64,000 nt of DNA, taken from Ilumatobacteraceae bacterium. Its GTDB lineage: Bacteria > Actinomycetota > Acidimicrobiia > Acidimicrobiales > Ilumatobacteraceae. Position numbers and translations under genes: made by a program. The notes below the pieces were generated by a model. It ran no database searches. It was given only the letters and a program-made list of their open reading frames with translations, and had not been told where the DNA came from. Positions 24,771 to 33,808 of this stretch are shown here, piece after piece (position 1 is the first letter of the stretch; the number at the start of each line of letters is the position of its first letter). The stretch is from assembly GCA_022843125.1 (NCBI GenBank), contig JALHOG010000008.1, positions 1 to 64,000 on the forward strand. Reading direction: 5' to 3'.

Positions 24771-26224
24771 GCAGCGGAACGCCGAGACACTCCGTCCTGC
24801 TGCGCCTCGCCCTGTCTGGGGGTCGTTCCGACCGGCTCCGGATCGCCCTGACCGCCGTCGGCTCGGCGGCGACGACGCTCCTCCTCCTCACGGCGGCGTC
24901 GGTGGTCTGCATCTCCACCGGCGACGGGCCGTACCGGCTCGCGGTGCTCGACCAGCCCGGCCTGCGGCCCGGGGTGATCATCGCCTTGCTACTGCTCACC
25001 GCGCCCCTTGCGATCTTCATGGGGCTGTGCACCAGAGTCGGCGCACCGGCGCGTGACCGCCGGCTGGCGATGTTCAGGATGGCCGGAGCCACACCGGCAG
25101 AAGTGACCCGGATCGCGGCACTCGAGACGGGCCTCGCAGCGTTGCTCGGCTCGCTGTTCGGAGTCGCGGCGTTCGCCGTGGGCCGGCTGCTGCTCGACCG
25201 CACGACCATGGGCACGTTCATGGTGATCGCGGCTGATGGCAGCAAACGAAGCGACATCGGGATCGTGCGGCTGTTGCCAACCGATGTCGACGTGCCGTTC
25301 CCCGTCATCGTGGCCGTCGCTGCGCTCGTGACGATCGGTGCGACCGTTGCCAGTGCTGTGGCGCTGCGCAGGGTGCGAATCAGCGCGTTCGGTATGACCC
25401 GCAGCGTTCCGACCAATCCGCCGACGAAGACCGCAGCCCTGTTGTTCGTCGTCGGGTCAGGGGGCTTGGTCGGTCTCGGTGTCGTCAGTCGCTCGTCGGC
25501 CTCGAGCCTGCCGGTGCTGGTGGGCCTCTCGTTCGCGCTCTTCGCGATGTGTGTCGTCGGGCTGCTCATGGGAAGCGCATCGCTCTCCGCCAGCGTCGGA
25601 CGACTCGTCGCGCCGCGGGTATCGCGCCCCGACCTCCTGATTGCCGGCCGGCGCATGATCGACGCCCCGTACACGGCGAGCCGCGCCGCTGCGTCGGTCG
25701 TGCTGGCGGTGCTCGTGGGCGGCGCGGTGCTCGGCACGAGAGCGAACTTCCTTGCGTCGCAAGACCCGTCCGACACCTTCTACGCCGACACCTTCGATCT
25801 GCTGAGCATCGTGCTGGGCGCGGCGATCGTGCTGTCTGCGGCGAACCTGGTGATCACGACCTCCGAGGCGATCGTCGAACGCCGGCGCACGCTCGCTGCA
25901 CTCGTGGCGGGCGGTACGCCGCGTGCCGTATTGGCCCGAGCCGCGATCATGGAGTCGCTCGTGCCACTCGTTCCGTCGGTCGCACTCGCCTCGGCGGCTG
26001 GCCTGCTCGCCGCGCGCAGCTTCTTCGGAACGACGGTTGAACGCTTGGCGAGTTTCGACGTCGACGGCGGCAACGAGTTCGCCACCGTCGACGTGCCAGT
26101 GCCCTGGACGCAATTGGTCGTGCTGGGCGGCGGAGCCATCGCGATCAGCGTGCTGGCGACCACGATCTCGCTCGTCTTCCTCCGCGCCAGCACACGGCCC
26201 AGCGAGATCAGAGCCGCTGCCTGA
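24767..26224 (+). CDS. FtsX-type ABC permease
   Basis: 485 residues. About eight hydrophobic segments in two halves, each half with an FtsX-like core: RRLAMFRMAGATPAEVTRIAALETG (about 100-125) and ERRRTLAALVAGGTPRAVLARAAIMES (about 370-395). These R-x-x-L-x-x-A-G-x-T-P elements are the coupling segments of duplicated FtsX permeases. A short extracellular region lies between the last helices. It pairs with the ATPase in front of it. Substrate unknown; PadR control suggests export or resistance. Confidence 0.88.
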   Translation: MSSGTPRHSVLLRLALSGGRSDRLRIALTAVGSAATTLLLLTAASVVCISTGDGPYRLAVLDQPGLRPGVIIALLLLTAPLAIFMGLCTRVGAPARDRRLAMFRMAGATPAEVTRIAALETGLAALLGSLFGVAAFAVGRLLLDRTTMGTFMVIAADGSKRSDIGIVRLLPTDVDVPFPVIVAVAALVTIGATVASAVALRRVRISAFGMTRSVPTNPPTKTAALLFVVGSGGLVGLGVVSRSSASSLPVLVGLSFALFAMCVVGLLMGSASLSASVGRLVAPRVSRPDLLIAGRRMIDAPYTASRAAASVVLAVLVGGAVLGTRANFLASQDPSDTFYADTFDLLSIVLGAAIVLSAANLVITTSEAIVERRRTLAALVAGGTPRAVLARAAIMESLVPLVPSVALASAAGLLAARSFFGTTVERLASFDVDGGNEFATVDVPVPWTQLVVLGGGAIAISVLATTISLVFLRASTRPSEIRAAA

Positions 26225-26249
26225 CCACTCCCACGTGATGGGCGGGGCC

Positions 26250-27521
26250 TCAGGCGGCGTCGGGCAGCGCGAGGAGTGTGCCGTCGGGGCGGGTGATCGT
26301 GATGGTGCCGTCGGGTTGTCGTTCGACGACGTAGCCGTGGGTGTGTTTGTGGAGGTTGTGCTTCTTGCACAGCACCTTGGCGTTCGCGGCATCGGTAGGC
26401 CCGCCCCGTGATGCGGGTTGCAGGTGGTCGATCTGGGCGAGTTGGGCCCGCAGGTTGCACCCCAGCCATGCGCACACCGGGTCGATCGCCTGGATCGCTT
26501 CGCGCAGCGCCCCGTTGAAGAGGCGCCGCTTCTGGCCGGCGGCGATGATCACGCCGGCACCGTCGATGACGATGTGCCGGATCCGGCCGAGGAAGGCGGC
26601 GGCCACGAGTTGCCGCGGGTCGACCGGGATGCCGTCGGTGGTCTCGCAGCGGCGGCCGCGCACGGTGCTCGGGTCGACCTGGGCTGCGTCGCCGGTGATC
26701 GCCTCCTCGACGTACTGCTCGAACTGGTCGGTGTCGGACACGAGGTTGACGACCACGTCGATCGGCTGACCGTCCACGCCGGCGGCAGCGGCGGCGAGCG
26801 TCATGGCGAGGAAGGCGTCGGCGCGCCGCTGTGCAGCGGTGCGCGGCATCAACGCCTTGGTGGCGGCGTCGCCGTGCTCGGCGACCGTGGCCGCCCAGTC
26901 GGCATCGAACTCGGCGGCGACGAACGCGTCGAACACCTCCCGCAGTGCGGCGCCGGCGATCACGCCGTGCGACGTCTCGAACCGAAACTCGGCGCCGACC
27001 TGTGACAGCCGGGCGTCGCGGAACTCGTGGGCACGCTCGTGCGCTGCGTGCGCGCCGTCGGCATCGGCGAGCTGCTCCCACCGTTGCGTGACGACGCAGA
27101 AGTCGCGATACTCGAGCGAGCGGGCAGCGTCGAGCAGGATCTGCTCGGAACCGGCGACGTCACCGCCGCACCGCGGGTTGGCGACGAGCCGGGCGATCTC
27201 GCGGACCTGCGCCACACCGATGCGTCCGTCACGGAACTGGGCCCGCACCGACGGCAGCGTGCGCATCGCTCGAGCCGACTGCACACGGGCGCGCGCCTCG
27301 CCGGGGGAGCAGTTGGTGGACGCCGTGAGCCAGGCCGCAGCGGAGCGGTGCCCGTCGGCCAGATGATCACCGGCTCGATCGGCCACCTCGACGAGGTCGA
27401 CGGTGGCGGCCTCGATGCAGCGCACCGCATGGTTGAGCGCCGCCAACACCGCAGCCCGATCAGCCGCGCCCATCGCCGCCAGCGCCTCCACAGAGGGCAT
27501 GGGCACGGTGAGCGTCTCCAT
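26250..27521 (-). CDS. DUF222/HNH endonuclease protein (13E12-repeat type)
   Basis: 423 residues from ATG 27521. The DUF222 part covers about residues 15-330 (ALNHAVRCIEAATVDLVEVADRAG, NCSPGEARARVQSARAMRTLP). A C-terminal HNH motif follows: CAWLGCNL, QIDHLQPASRGGPTDAANAKVLCKKHN. This is the large actinobacterial 13E12-like family. The frame is open farther upstream, but only this ATG follows a LexA-type box at 27535-27550. Family knowledge: some mycobacterial 13E12 genes are DNA-damage induced. It converges on the FtsX operon with a 25-base gap. Confidence 0.9.
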   Translation of the reverse strand: METLTVPMPSVEALAAMGAADRAAVLAALNHAVRCIEAATVDLVEVADRAGDHLADGHRSAAAWLTASTNCSPGEARARVQSARAMRTLPSVRAQFRDGRIGVAQVREIARLVANPRCGGDVAGSEQILLDAARSLEYRDFCVVTQRWEQLADADGAHAAHERAHEFRDARLSQVGAEFRFETSHGVIAGAALREVFDAFVAAEFDADWAATVAEHGDAATKALMPRTAAQRRADAFLAMTLAAAAAGVDGQPIDVVVNLVSDTDQFEQYVEEAITGDAAQVDPSTVRGRRCETTDGIPVDPRQLVAAAFLGRIRHIVIDGAGVIIAAGQKRRLFNGALREAIQAIDPVCAWLGCNLRAQLAQIDHLQPASRGGPTDAANAKVLCKKHNLHKHTHGYVVERQPDGTITITRPDGTLLALPDAA

Positions 27522-27534
27522 GGAGGCAGTGTAG

Positions 27535-27550
27535 TCGAACGTACGTTCGA
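27535..27550 (-). promoter_or_regulatory. LexA (SOS) box
   Basis: TCGAACGTACGTTCGA is a perfect 16-base palindrome and fits the actinobacterial SOS box TCGAAC-R-NN-Y-GTTCGA. It sits 14 bases upstream of the DUF222/HNH start, where a repressor would block transcription. Confidence 0.8.
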
Positions 27551-27723
27551 TCAATGTCAACCCCCGCAAAGACTGAGTGATGTCCGAGATCGCCCTGCCC
27601 GGGACGCGTCGCTCAGGCCCCAGGTGCATGAATCCCGCCCTCGCAGAGGACACTCCGAGCGGGCGCTAGGTGCGCTCGCGGCGATGCACGGGGCCAAGCT
27701 GACAGCCGGTTACCGTTCGCCGA

Positions 27724-28083
27724 ATGAGCTACGACTTAGCGGTTTGGGAAGGCGAACGTCCGAGCAGTAACGCGGCTGCTCTTGCTGAGTACGTCCGGCT
27801 GATGGACACGCTTGAGTCAGAGTCCGAGGGCTGCGCACCCCCCACTGCCGCTATCGAGAGATACGTCGGCGCGCTGCTCGCACGCTGGCCCGATCTCGGC
27901 GAGGACGGAGATGACGACAGCCCGTGGGCTGACGGTCCCTTGATCAACAATGCCATCGGTCCGATGTTCTACTTCGCGTTGATCTGGAGCAGAGCAGAGG
28001 ACGCATCTGAGTTTGCGAGCAACCTGGCAGCCCAACATGGGCTGGTGTGCTTCGATCCGCAATCGGAAACGATGCGTCCGTAG
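27724..28083 (+). CDS. Small hypothetical protein (MSYDLAVWEG family)
   Basis: 119 residues, acidic, no signal or membrane segment. It starts MSYDLAVWEGERPSSNAAAL and ends AAQHGLVCFDPQSETMRP. I recognise this start-and-end pattern from small unassigned actinobacterial proteins, but know no function. A TACCGT hexamer ends seven bases before the ATG, so the mRNA is probably leaderless. It opens a run of four small genes between 27.7 and 30 kb with looser spacing than their surroundings. Confidence 0.72.
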   Translation: MSYDLAVWEGERPSSNAAALAEYVRLMDTLESESEGCAPPTAAIERYVGALLARWPDLGEDGDDDSPWADGPLINNAIGPMFYFALIWSRAEDASEFASNLAAQHGLVCFDPQSETMRP

Positions 28084-28148
28084 GGACAATGCGGTACTGC
28101 CGATCCGCGTCGGAGGCAGGACAGGTGCGCCGCGCGCAGTGTTAGAGC

Positions 28149-28841
28149 GTGGCTGACCGAAGCTCCATCTCGATCACCGTCATCAAGACGCTGTTCGGCG
28201 CCTCGCCGAATGTTTGCTCCTACCGAGGATGCGACGAGAAGCTGACAGATCCTGCCTGGAAAGAAGTCAACGCTGAGATCGCTCACACCTGTGGGGAGCG
28301 GCCCGGCGCGGCGCGCTACGACCCCTCGATGTCGGATGGGGAGCGCAACGGGTACGACAATTTGCTCCTGCTATGCCCAAAGCATCACAAGCTCATCGAT
28401 CGCTTGGATCCGGATGGGCATCCTGTCGAGCTCCTCCGGGACATGAAGGCACACAGCGCGGAGCACGGCTCCCGGGCCCGTTCATGGGCGACGCCCGACG
28501 CCCTCACCCGGTACGCCGTTCTGCTGGCCGCATCGCTCGTGAGCGCCGGTGCTGCTTTGTCGACCGTCGGCGCGGCTCGACTTCAAGTCCGCCGGTCAGG
28601 CAAGCGCATCGCGATGACGAACCTCGGTTCCACGACTGCCTTCAACATCGCAATCGCCGACGAGGACGTGAGCAAGTCACCAGTGTTGCTTGGCGATCTG
28701 CCTTCTACGCTCCCCGGCGGAAGCCGGTTCGATGTCGGGCACTGGGTGCAGACCTCCGGATCGCGTACGTACGCCGACCTTGTCGTGACCTGGGATGACG
28801 AGGCCGGACGGTCGTATGTCGAGAGGTTCCCCGTCAACTGA
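28149..28841 (+). CDS. HNH-like nuclease-domain protein
   Basis: 230 residues from GTG 28149. Residues about 18-80 have a zinc-finger HNH look: NVCSYRGCDEKL, AEIAHTCGERPGAARY, and NLLLLCPKHHKLID (C-x2-H-H with N before it). The rest, from about residue 110, includes one hydrophobic stretch (YAVLLAASLVSAGAALS), so the protein may be membrane-attached, and a beta-rich tail (MTNLGSTTAFNIAIADED). HNH proteins of this type occur in defence settings, but no partner effector is visible here. Function uncertain. Confidence 0.7.
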   Translation: MADRSSISITVIKTLFGASPNVCSYRGCDEKLTDPAWKEVNAEIAHTCGERPGAARYDPSMSDGERNGYDNLLLLCPKHHKLIDRLDPDGHPVELLRDMKAHSAEHGSRARSWATPDALTRYAVLLAASLVSAGAALSTVGAARLQVRRSGKRIAMTNLGSTTAFNIAIADEDVSKSPVLLGDLPSTLPGGSRFDVGHWVQTSGSRTYADLVVTWDDEAGRSYVERFPVN

Positions 28842-28892
28842 TCCACCCAAGATCTGCCGCTATGCATCGTGCGCCAGCTTGCGCCACACTCG

Positions 28893-29192
28893 ATGCCGGT
28901 GAGCGACTGGGATCAGAACGCGGTGTGGATCTTCCACGGCGAGGATGCGCGGTTCGCCTCGGCTGTGTTCACGACCGAGGCCGACGCACTCTCGTGGGCA
29001 GCGCGGCATCGTGTCTCTGGAATCGTCACGGAGTATCCCGTCGGAAACGGCTGCTACGACATCGCTGTCGAGCGTGGATCGTTCACACCGTCGAAGCCGC
29101 ACCATGGATCGGCGAGTCACGTGGCCGCCTTCTCGCCGGGGTGGACACGTCACGTCCACCTCGTGGACGGCCTGCCGAACCATGGGGGCTGA
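28893..29192 (+). CDS. DUF7710-like small protein
   Basis: 99 residues from ATG 28893 (GTG 28869 and GTG 28899 are alternatives). The sequence VWIFHGEDARFASAVF, then ALSWAARHRVSGIVTEYPVG, CYDIAVERGSFTPSKPHHG and FSPGWTRHVH, follows a small conserved family that I know as DUF7710. No catalytic residues can be assigned. It is 51 bases downstream of the HNH-like gene and could share its transcript. Confidence 0.7.
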   Translation: MPVSDWDQNAVWIFHGEDARFASAVFTTEADALSWAARHRVSGIVTEYPVGNGCYDIAVERGSFTPSKPHHGSASHVAAFSPGWTRHVHLVDGLPNHGG

Positions 29193-29445
29193 TCGTCGAT
29201 GTGGTGCGAGCCGCTGATCCAGCTGTGCTGCCGGTGGGCTGCCCGACCTGCGGGGTGTCCTCCGACTCGCTGGGCGATCTGCCGCCGGCACTCGCAGCGG
29301 ACGCGATCGTCGTCCGCTCGGCTGGGATCTCCTGCAGGCAGTCCTGAACGCGTCGGTGGTCCACGGCCCTGCAGCCGAACGGAGCGGCACCCTGTCTCGA
29401 TCAGTCGGCTTGCGTCGGCAGCGACGACCGGGCAGTCTCGACGGC

Positions 29446-30015
29446 ATGTCGTGGGCGGTACGCCGGATCTTGATGGTCGTGGCCCTTGTGGCGGTTGTCG
29501 GGTGCGATGCGTCCGTCCCGGACGGCGAAGGTGTCATGACATCGTCGACTCAGGCCGCCGATCGGTCCGCTCGGACTGCGTCGACGACGACCGATCTCGG
29601 TCGGCCGCCGCCCGTGACATCTGCGCCGTTCGTCGGTAAGCGGCCAGTGACCGCAGCGTTTGTCAATGGGCTCGCGCGTGCCGCCGTGGGATGCATCACC
29701 ACACTCGAGTTCGACGACCCGGGAACGTTCTATCTCTACGAGGAGTCGGGGGTTCGGTCCGAAGCACCGACCGCAGGGTGCGTTCCCCTCGCCGACCCAT
29801 CGCAAGCATTCGGGTTCGACCTCTCCGGACCTTCGGGAGCCGTCGTGTTGACACCGGACGACTCGATCACGTACACGCACGGCGGGCGCACGGGTCGGTC
29901 GATCGTCCGTTTCGAGATCTCCGAGCCGGGCACGTACGAGATCAGCGTGGTTGGCAACGATCTGAACACGGTGGCAGCGATCGGGCGTCAGCCGCCAGAC
30001 GGATCGTTCAACTAG
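29446..30015 (+). CDS. Lipoprotein of unknown function
   Basis: 189 residues. The signal VRRILMVVALVAVVGC has a lipobox ending in Cys20. A Ser/Thr-rich linker of about 45 residues follows. The mature domain is beta-rich with two Cys (VGCITTLEF and AGCVPLAD) that could form a disulphide, and ends in a strand pattern FEISEPGTYEISVVG typical of Ig-like or pre-peptidase C-terminal-like domains. No enzyme motif. The 253 bases before it (29193-29445) show no supported gene. Confidence 0.7.
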   Translation: MSWAVRRILMVVALVAVVGCDASVPDGEGVMTSSTQAADRSARTASTTTDLGRPPPVTSAPFVGKRPVTAAFVNGLARAAVGCITTLEFDDPGTFYLYEESGVRSEAPTAGCVPLADPSQAFGFDLSGPSGAVVLTPDDSITYTHGGRTGRSIVRFEISEPGTYEISVVGNDLNTVAAIGRQPPDGSFN

Positions 30016-30086
30016 CGCTGACTCGTCCGGTGCTGCCCGACGTGTCGGCGGGACGTCGCGATGGGGGAGTGACGTAGGGTTCCGCC

Positions 30087-31607
30087 ATGAGTCGTCGTAG
30101 TGGGGGAAGAGCGGCTCGGGTCGCTGATCGGGCGCATGTCGATCATCACGCGCCGGCGTTCATCCGGCGGAAGGTTCGGCCGCACGACCTGCTCTCGGAG
30201 GACGGCCTCGACCTGATCGAGCGCAAGGCCGATCAGCTGCTCGCCGAGGTCGGGATCGACGTCAACGAGGACCAGGACCGCAACGAGTTCCGCCGTGCCG
30301 GTGCACAGGTGGACGGCAACCGTGTGCGGTTCGAGCCGGGCATGGTCCGCGAGCTGTGCGCCACGGCACCGAGCGAGTTCACGCAGCACGCCCGCAACCC
30401 GGCCAAGTCGGTGGTGATCGGTGGCGACAGCGTCGTGTTCGCACCGGCCTACGGGTCGCCGTTCGTGCGCGACCTCGCCGGCGGGCGCCGCTACGCCTCG
30501 ATCGAGGACTTCCGGAACTTCGTGAAGCTCACCCACGCCAGCCCGTGGCTGCACCACTCGGGCGGCACCATCTGCGAACCGGTCGACGTGCCGGTCAACA
30601 AGCGCCACCTCGACATGGTCGACGCCCACATCCGGTACAACGACCAGGCGTTCATGGGGTCGGTCACCCAGCCACAGCGCGCCCGCGACTCGGTCGAGAT
30701 GGCGCGGATCCTGTTCGGCGCCGACTTCACCGACGCCAACTGCGTGATCCTCGGCAACGTCAACGTGAACTCGCCGCTCGTGTGGGACAACGCGATGACC
30801 GGGTCGATCCGCGCCTACGCCGAGGCGAACCAGGCGCCGGTGATCGTGCCGTTCATCCTCGGCGGCGCGATGGGCCCGGTCACGCTCGCCGGCGACATCG
30901 CCCAGGCCCACGCCGAGACGATGGTCGGCGTCGCACTCGGTCAGCTCATCCGTCCCGGCTCGCCGGTGATCTACGGGAACTTCCTGTCGTCGATGGCGCT
31001 GCGTTCCGGGTCGCCCACGTTCGGCACGCCCGAACCGGCGATCGGCTCGCTCGTGGTGGGCCAGCTCGCACGGCGGGTCGGGCTCCCGCTGCGGTGCGCC
31101 GGCGCGTTCACCGCGTCGAAGATCCCCGACGGTCAGGCGATGGCCGAGTCGACCATGTCGATGATGTCGGCGATCCTGTGCGGCACGAACTTCGTGCTCC
31201 ACTCGGCCGGCTGGCTCGAGGGCGGGCTGTCGATGGGGTACGAGAAGTTCGTGATGGACGCCGACTTCTGCGGGGCGTTGCACCGGTACCTCGAAGGCGT
31301 GTCGCTCGACGACGACGAGTTCGCGCTCGACGGATTCCACGAGGTGGGCCCGGGGAAGCACTTCTTCGGGTCGCAGCACACCCTGCGGCACTACGAGACC
31401 GCGTTCTACGACAGCCCCACCGCCGACAACAACAGCTTCGAGCAGTGGCGCGACGCGGGGGAGTCGCGCACCGAGGAGCGAGCCGCCGCGATCGTCGCGA
31501 CGACGCTCGCCGAGTACGAGCCACCGCCCCTCGACGACGCGATCGACGAGCAGCTCCGCGAGTTCGTCGACCGCACGAAGGCGAGCATGGAGGACATGTG
31601 GTACTGA
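30087..31607 (+). CDS. MttB-family methyltransferase, second paralogue
   Basis: 506 residues, close paralogue of the 19618 gene. Shared blocks include YGSPFVRDLAGGRRYAS, LHHSGGTICEPVDVPVNKRH, EANQAPVIVPFILGGAMGP, SPTFGTPEPAIG and HSAGWLEGGLSMGYEKFV. A basic N-terminal tail is present (MSRRSGGRAARVADRAH). No in-frame amber codon, so no pyrrolysine. TAGGGT (30075-30080) ends six bases before the ATG, so the mRNA is probably leaderless. No corrinoid protein is beside it; it must use the carrier encoded at 14839 or another. The flavoenzyme downstream overlaps it by ten bases, tying methyl transfer to oxidative demethylation. Confidence 0.92.
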   Translation: MSRRSGGRAARVADRAHVDHHAPAFIRRKVRPHDLLSEDGLDLIERKADQLLAEVGIDVNEDQDRNEFRRAGAQVDGNRVRFEPGMVRELCATAPSEFTQHARNPAKSVVIGGDSVVFAPAYGSPFVRDLAGGRRYASIEDFRNFVKLTHASPWLHHSGGTICEPVDVPVNKRHLDMVDAHIRYNDQAFMGSVTQPQRARDSVEMARILFGADFTDANCVILGNVNVNSPLVWDNAMTGSIRAYAEANQAPVIVPFILGGAMGPVTLAGDIAQAHAETMVGVALGQLIRPGSPVIYGNFLSSMALRSGSPTFGTPEPAIGSLVVGQLARRVGLPLRCAGAFTASKIPDGQAMAESTMSMMSAILCGTNFVLHSAGWLEGGLSMGYEKFVMDADFCGALHRYLEGVSLDDDEFALDGFHEVGPGKHFFGSQHTLRHYETAFYDSPTADNNSFEQWRDAGESRTEERAAAIVATTLAEYEPPPLDDAIDEQLREFVDRTKASMEDMWY

Positions 31608-33652
31608 CCGACGACCCGCTCCTCCAGCCGTACCGACTGCGGCACCTCGAGCTCCGCAATCGCGTGTTCTCGTCAGCCCACGAACCCGCCTACTCCGAAG
31701 GCGGCATGCCCACCGACCGCTACCGCCGCTACCACGTCGAGAAGGCGAAGGGCGGCATCGGCCTCACCATGACCGCCGGCTCCGCGGTGGTTGCCGAGGA
31801 CAGCCCGCCCGCGTTCGGCAACCTGCACGCCTACAAGGACGAGATCGTCCCGTGGATCCGCCGCCTGACCGACGACGTGCACGAGCACGGAGCGGCGTGC
31901 ATGATCCAGATCACCCACCTCGGCCGTCGCACCGGGTGGGGTCAGGACGACTGGCTCCCGGTGGTCTCGGCGTCGCCGCTGCGCGAGCCGGCCCACCGCA
32001 GCATCCCGAAGGAAGCGGAGGACTGGGACCTCGAACGGATCATCACGAAGTACGCCGATGCCGCCGAGCGGATGCAGGCCGGGGGGATGGACGGCATCGA
32101 GATCGAGGCGTACGGCCACCTGTTCGACCAGTTCCTCTCACCGCTCACGAATCACCGCGACGACGAGTGGGGCGGTGACGCCGACCGTCGACGCCGGTTC
32201 GGTCTGGACGTCCTGACGGCGATCCGGGAGCGGGTCGGGCCCGGGTTCATCGTTGGGATCCGGATGGTGGTCGACGAGGTGGAGCCGGGTGGTATCGACT
32301 CGTCGGCGGGCCTCGACACGTTGCGCCGCTTCGACGAAGCCGGCCTGGTCGACTTCGTCAACGTGATCCGCGGCTGGATCCCGCACGAGGCCGGGCTCAC
32401 CGAGGTGATCCCGATCCACGGCATGCCGTCGGCGCCGCACCTCGACTTCGCGGGGATGGTCAGAGCGAACACCGACCTGGCGGTCCTCCACGCCTCGAAG
32501 ATCGACGACGTCGCCTCGGCGCGCCACGCGATCCGCGAGGGCAAGGTCGACCTCGTCGGGATGACCCGCGCGCACATCGCCGACCCGCACATCGTGCGCA
32601 AGATCATCGAGGGGCGCGAGGCGGAGATCCGACCGTGCGTGGGCGCGACCTATTGCCTCGACCGGATCTACGAAGCGGGGGAGGCGCTGTGCATCCACAA
32701 CGCCGCGACCAGCCGCGAGCACACGATGCCCCACGAGATCCCCCCGGCCGAGCGCTCGCGACGATTCGTGATCGTCGGTGCCGGCCCGGCCGGCCTGGAG
32801 GCCGCTCGCATCGCGGGTGAGCGCGGCCACGCGGTGGTGGTGCTGGAGGCGATGCCGTGGGCCGGCGGCCAGCTGAACCTCGCCACGCGGAACCCGAGGC
32901 GGCGCGACCTCGCCGGGATCGCCGACTGGCGCCTCGCCGAGTGCGCACGGCTCGGTGTGGAGATCCGCTACGACACGTTCGCCGACGCCCACCTGGTCCG
33001 CGGGCTCGACGCCGATGTCGTGATCGTGGCCACGGGTGGTCAGCCGCAGCTCCCCGAGCTCGAAGCGGGAGCCGACCTCGTGGTGACGAGCTGGGACGTG
33101 CTCGGCGGTGACGTCACGCCCACCGGCGACGTCCTGCTGTTCGACGACAACGGGACGCACTCGGCGCTGTCGGCGGCGGAGATGATCGCCCGCTCCGAGG
33201 CGCGGCTCGAGATCGTGACTCCGGAGCGGATGTTCGGCATCGAGGTCGGCGGGCTCAACCACGTGCCGTACGCACGGGCGATGAACGAGACGAACACGCG
33301 GATCACGCTGCACCAGCGTGTGGTCGCCGTGCACGCAGGAACGGGTGACGCCATCGGCCGGTTCCGCGTCGTGCTCGGGTCGGAGCACACCGACCACCGC
33401 GACGAGCGGATCGTCGACCACGTGGTCGTCGATCACGGCACGGCGGCGCTCGCCGACGTCTACCTCGAGCTCAAGGCGAACTCGAGCAACCTCGGCGCGG
33501 TCGACCACGGCGCACTGTTGGAGGGTCGTCCGCAGTCGCTCGTGCGCAACCCGGACGGTCGCTTCCAGCTGTTCCGGATCGGCGACGCGGTGAGCGGTCG
33601 CAACATCCACGCGGCCGTCTACGACGCATTGCGACTCGTGAAGGACCTGTAG
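31598..33652 (+). CDS. DgcA/trimethylamine dehydrogenase-like flavoprotein (OYE plus FAD/NAD domain)
   Basis: 684 residues from GTG 31598, with GGAGGA just upstream. Residues 1-330 are an Old Yellow Enzyme barrel (NRVFSSAHEPAYSEGG, MIQITHLGRRTG, IEIEAYGHLFDQFLSPLTNHRDDEWGG, DLVGMTRAHIADPHIV). Then C347, C353 and C365 (RPCVGATYCLDRIYEAGEAL then C), and a Rossmann fold at about 391 (VIVGAGPAGLEAARIAGERG). The usual four-Cys iron-sulfur motif C-x2-C-x3-C-x11-C is altered: the second Cys is Ala. The covalent-FMN Cys of trimethylamine dehydrogenase is absent. Length and build resemble DgcA (dimethylglycine demethylation) and methylproline demethylases. The MttB overlap suggests a stepwise betaine demethylation. 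Confidence 0.87.
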   Translation: MVLTDDPLLQPYRLRHLELRNRVFSSAHEPAYSEGGMPTDRYRRYHVEKAKGGIGLTMTAGSAVVAEDSPPAFGNLHAYKDEIVPWIRRLTDDVHEHGAACMIQITHLGRRTGWGQDDWLPVVSASPLREPAHRSIPKEAEDWDLERIITKYADAAERMQAGGMDGIEIEAYGHLFDQFLSPLTNHRDDEWGGDADRRRRFGLDVLTAIRERVGPGFIVGIRMVVDEVEPGGIDSSAGLDTLRRFDEAGLVDFVNVIRGWIPHEAGLTEVIPIHGMPSAPHLDFAGMVRANTDLAVLHASKIDDVASARHAIREGKVDLVGMTRAHIADPHIVRKIIEGREAEIRPCVGATYCLDRIYEAGEALCIHNAATSREHTMPHEIPPAERSRRFVIVGAGPAGLEAARIAGERGHAVVVLEAMPWAGGQLNLATRNPRRRDLAGIADWRLAECARLGVEIRYDTFADAHLVRGLDADVVIVATGGQPQLPELEAGADLVVTSWDVLGGDVTPTGDVLLFDDNGTHSALSAAEMIARSEARLEIVTPERMFGIEVGGLNHVPYARAMNETNTRITLHQRVVAVHAGTGDAIGRFRVVLGSEHTDHRDERIVDHVVVDHGTAALADVYLELKANSSNLGAVDHGALLEGRPQSLVRNPDGRFQLFRIGDAVSGRNIHAAVYDALRLVKDL

Positions 33653-33808
33653 CGCCTGGAGCAGATCGACAGTGGTCGATGACGGCGTGTTGACGCGCAG
33701 AGCGCCGACAGGTCGCACCCTCGGTCGACATTGCGTCAGGTTCTCGTCAACGTGCGCTCAACCTCCATGCCTCGCACAGGGTTCCGAAGGCACATCTCTC
33801 TGCACGGC

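Noticed and set aside
28862-29347. 161-residue open frame overlapping the DUF7710-like gene
   Set aside because: Different frame from the conserved protein; Arg/Cys-rich without recognisable features.
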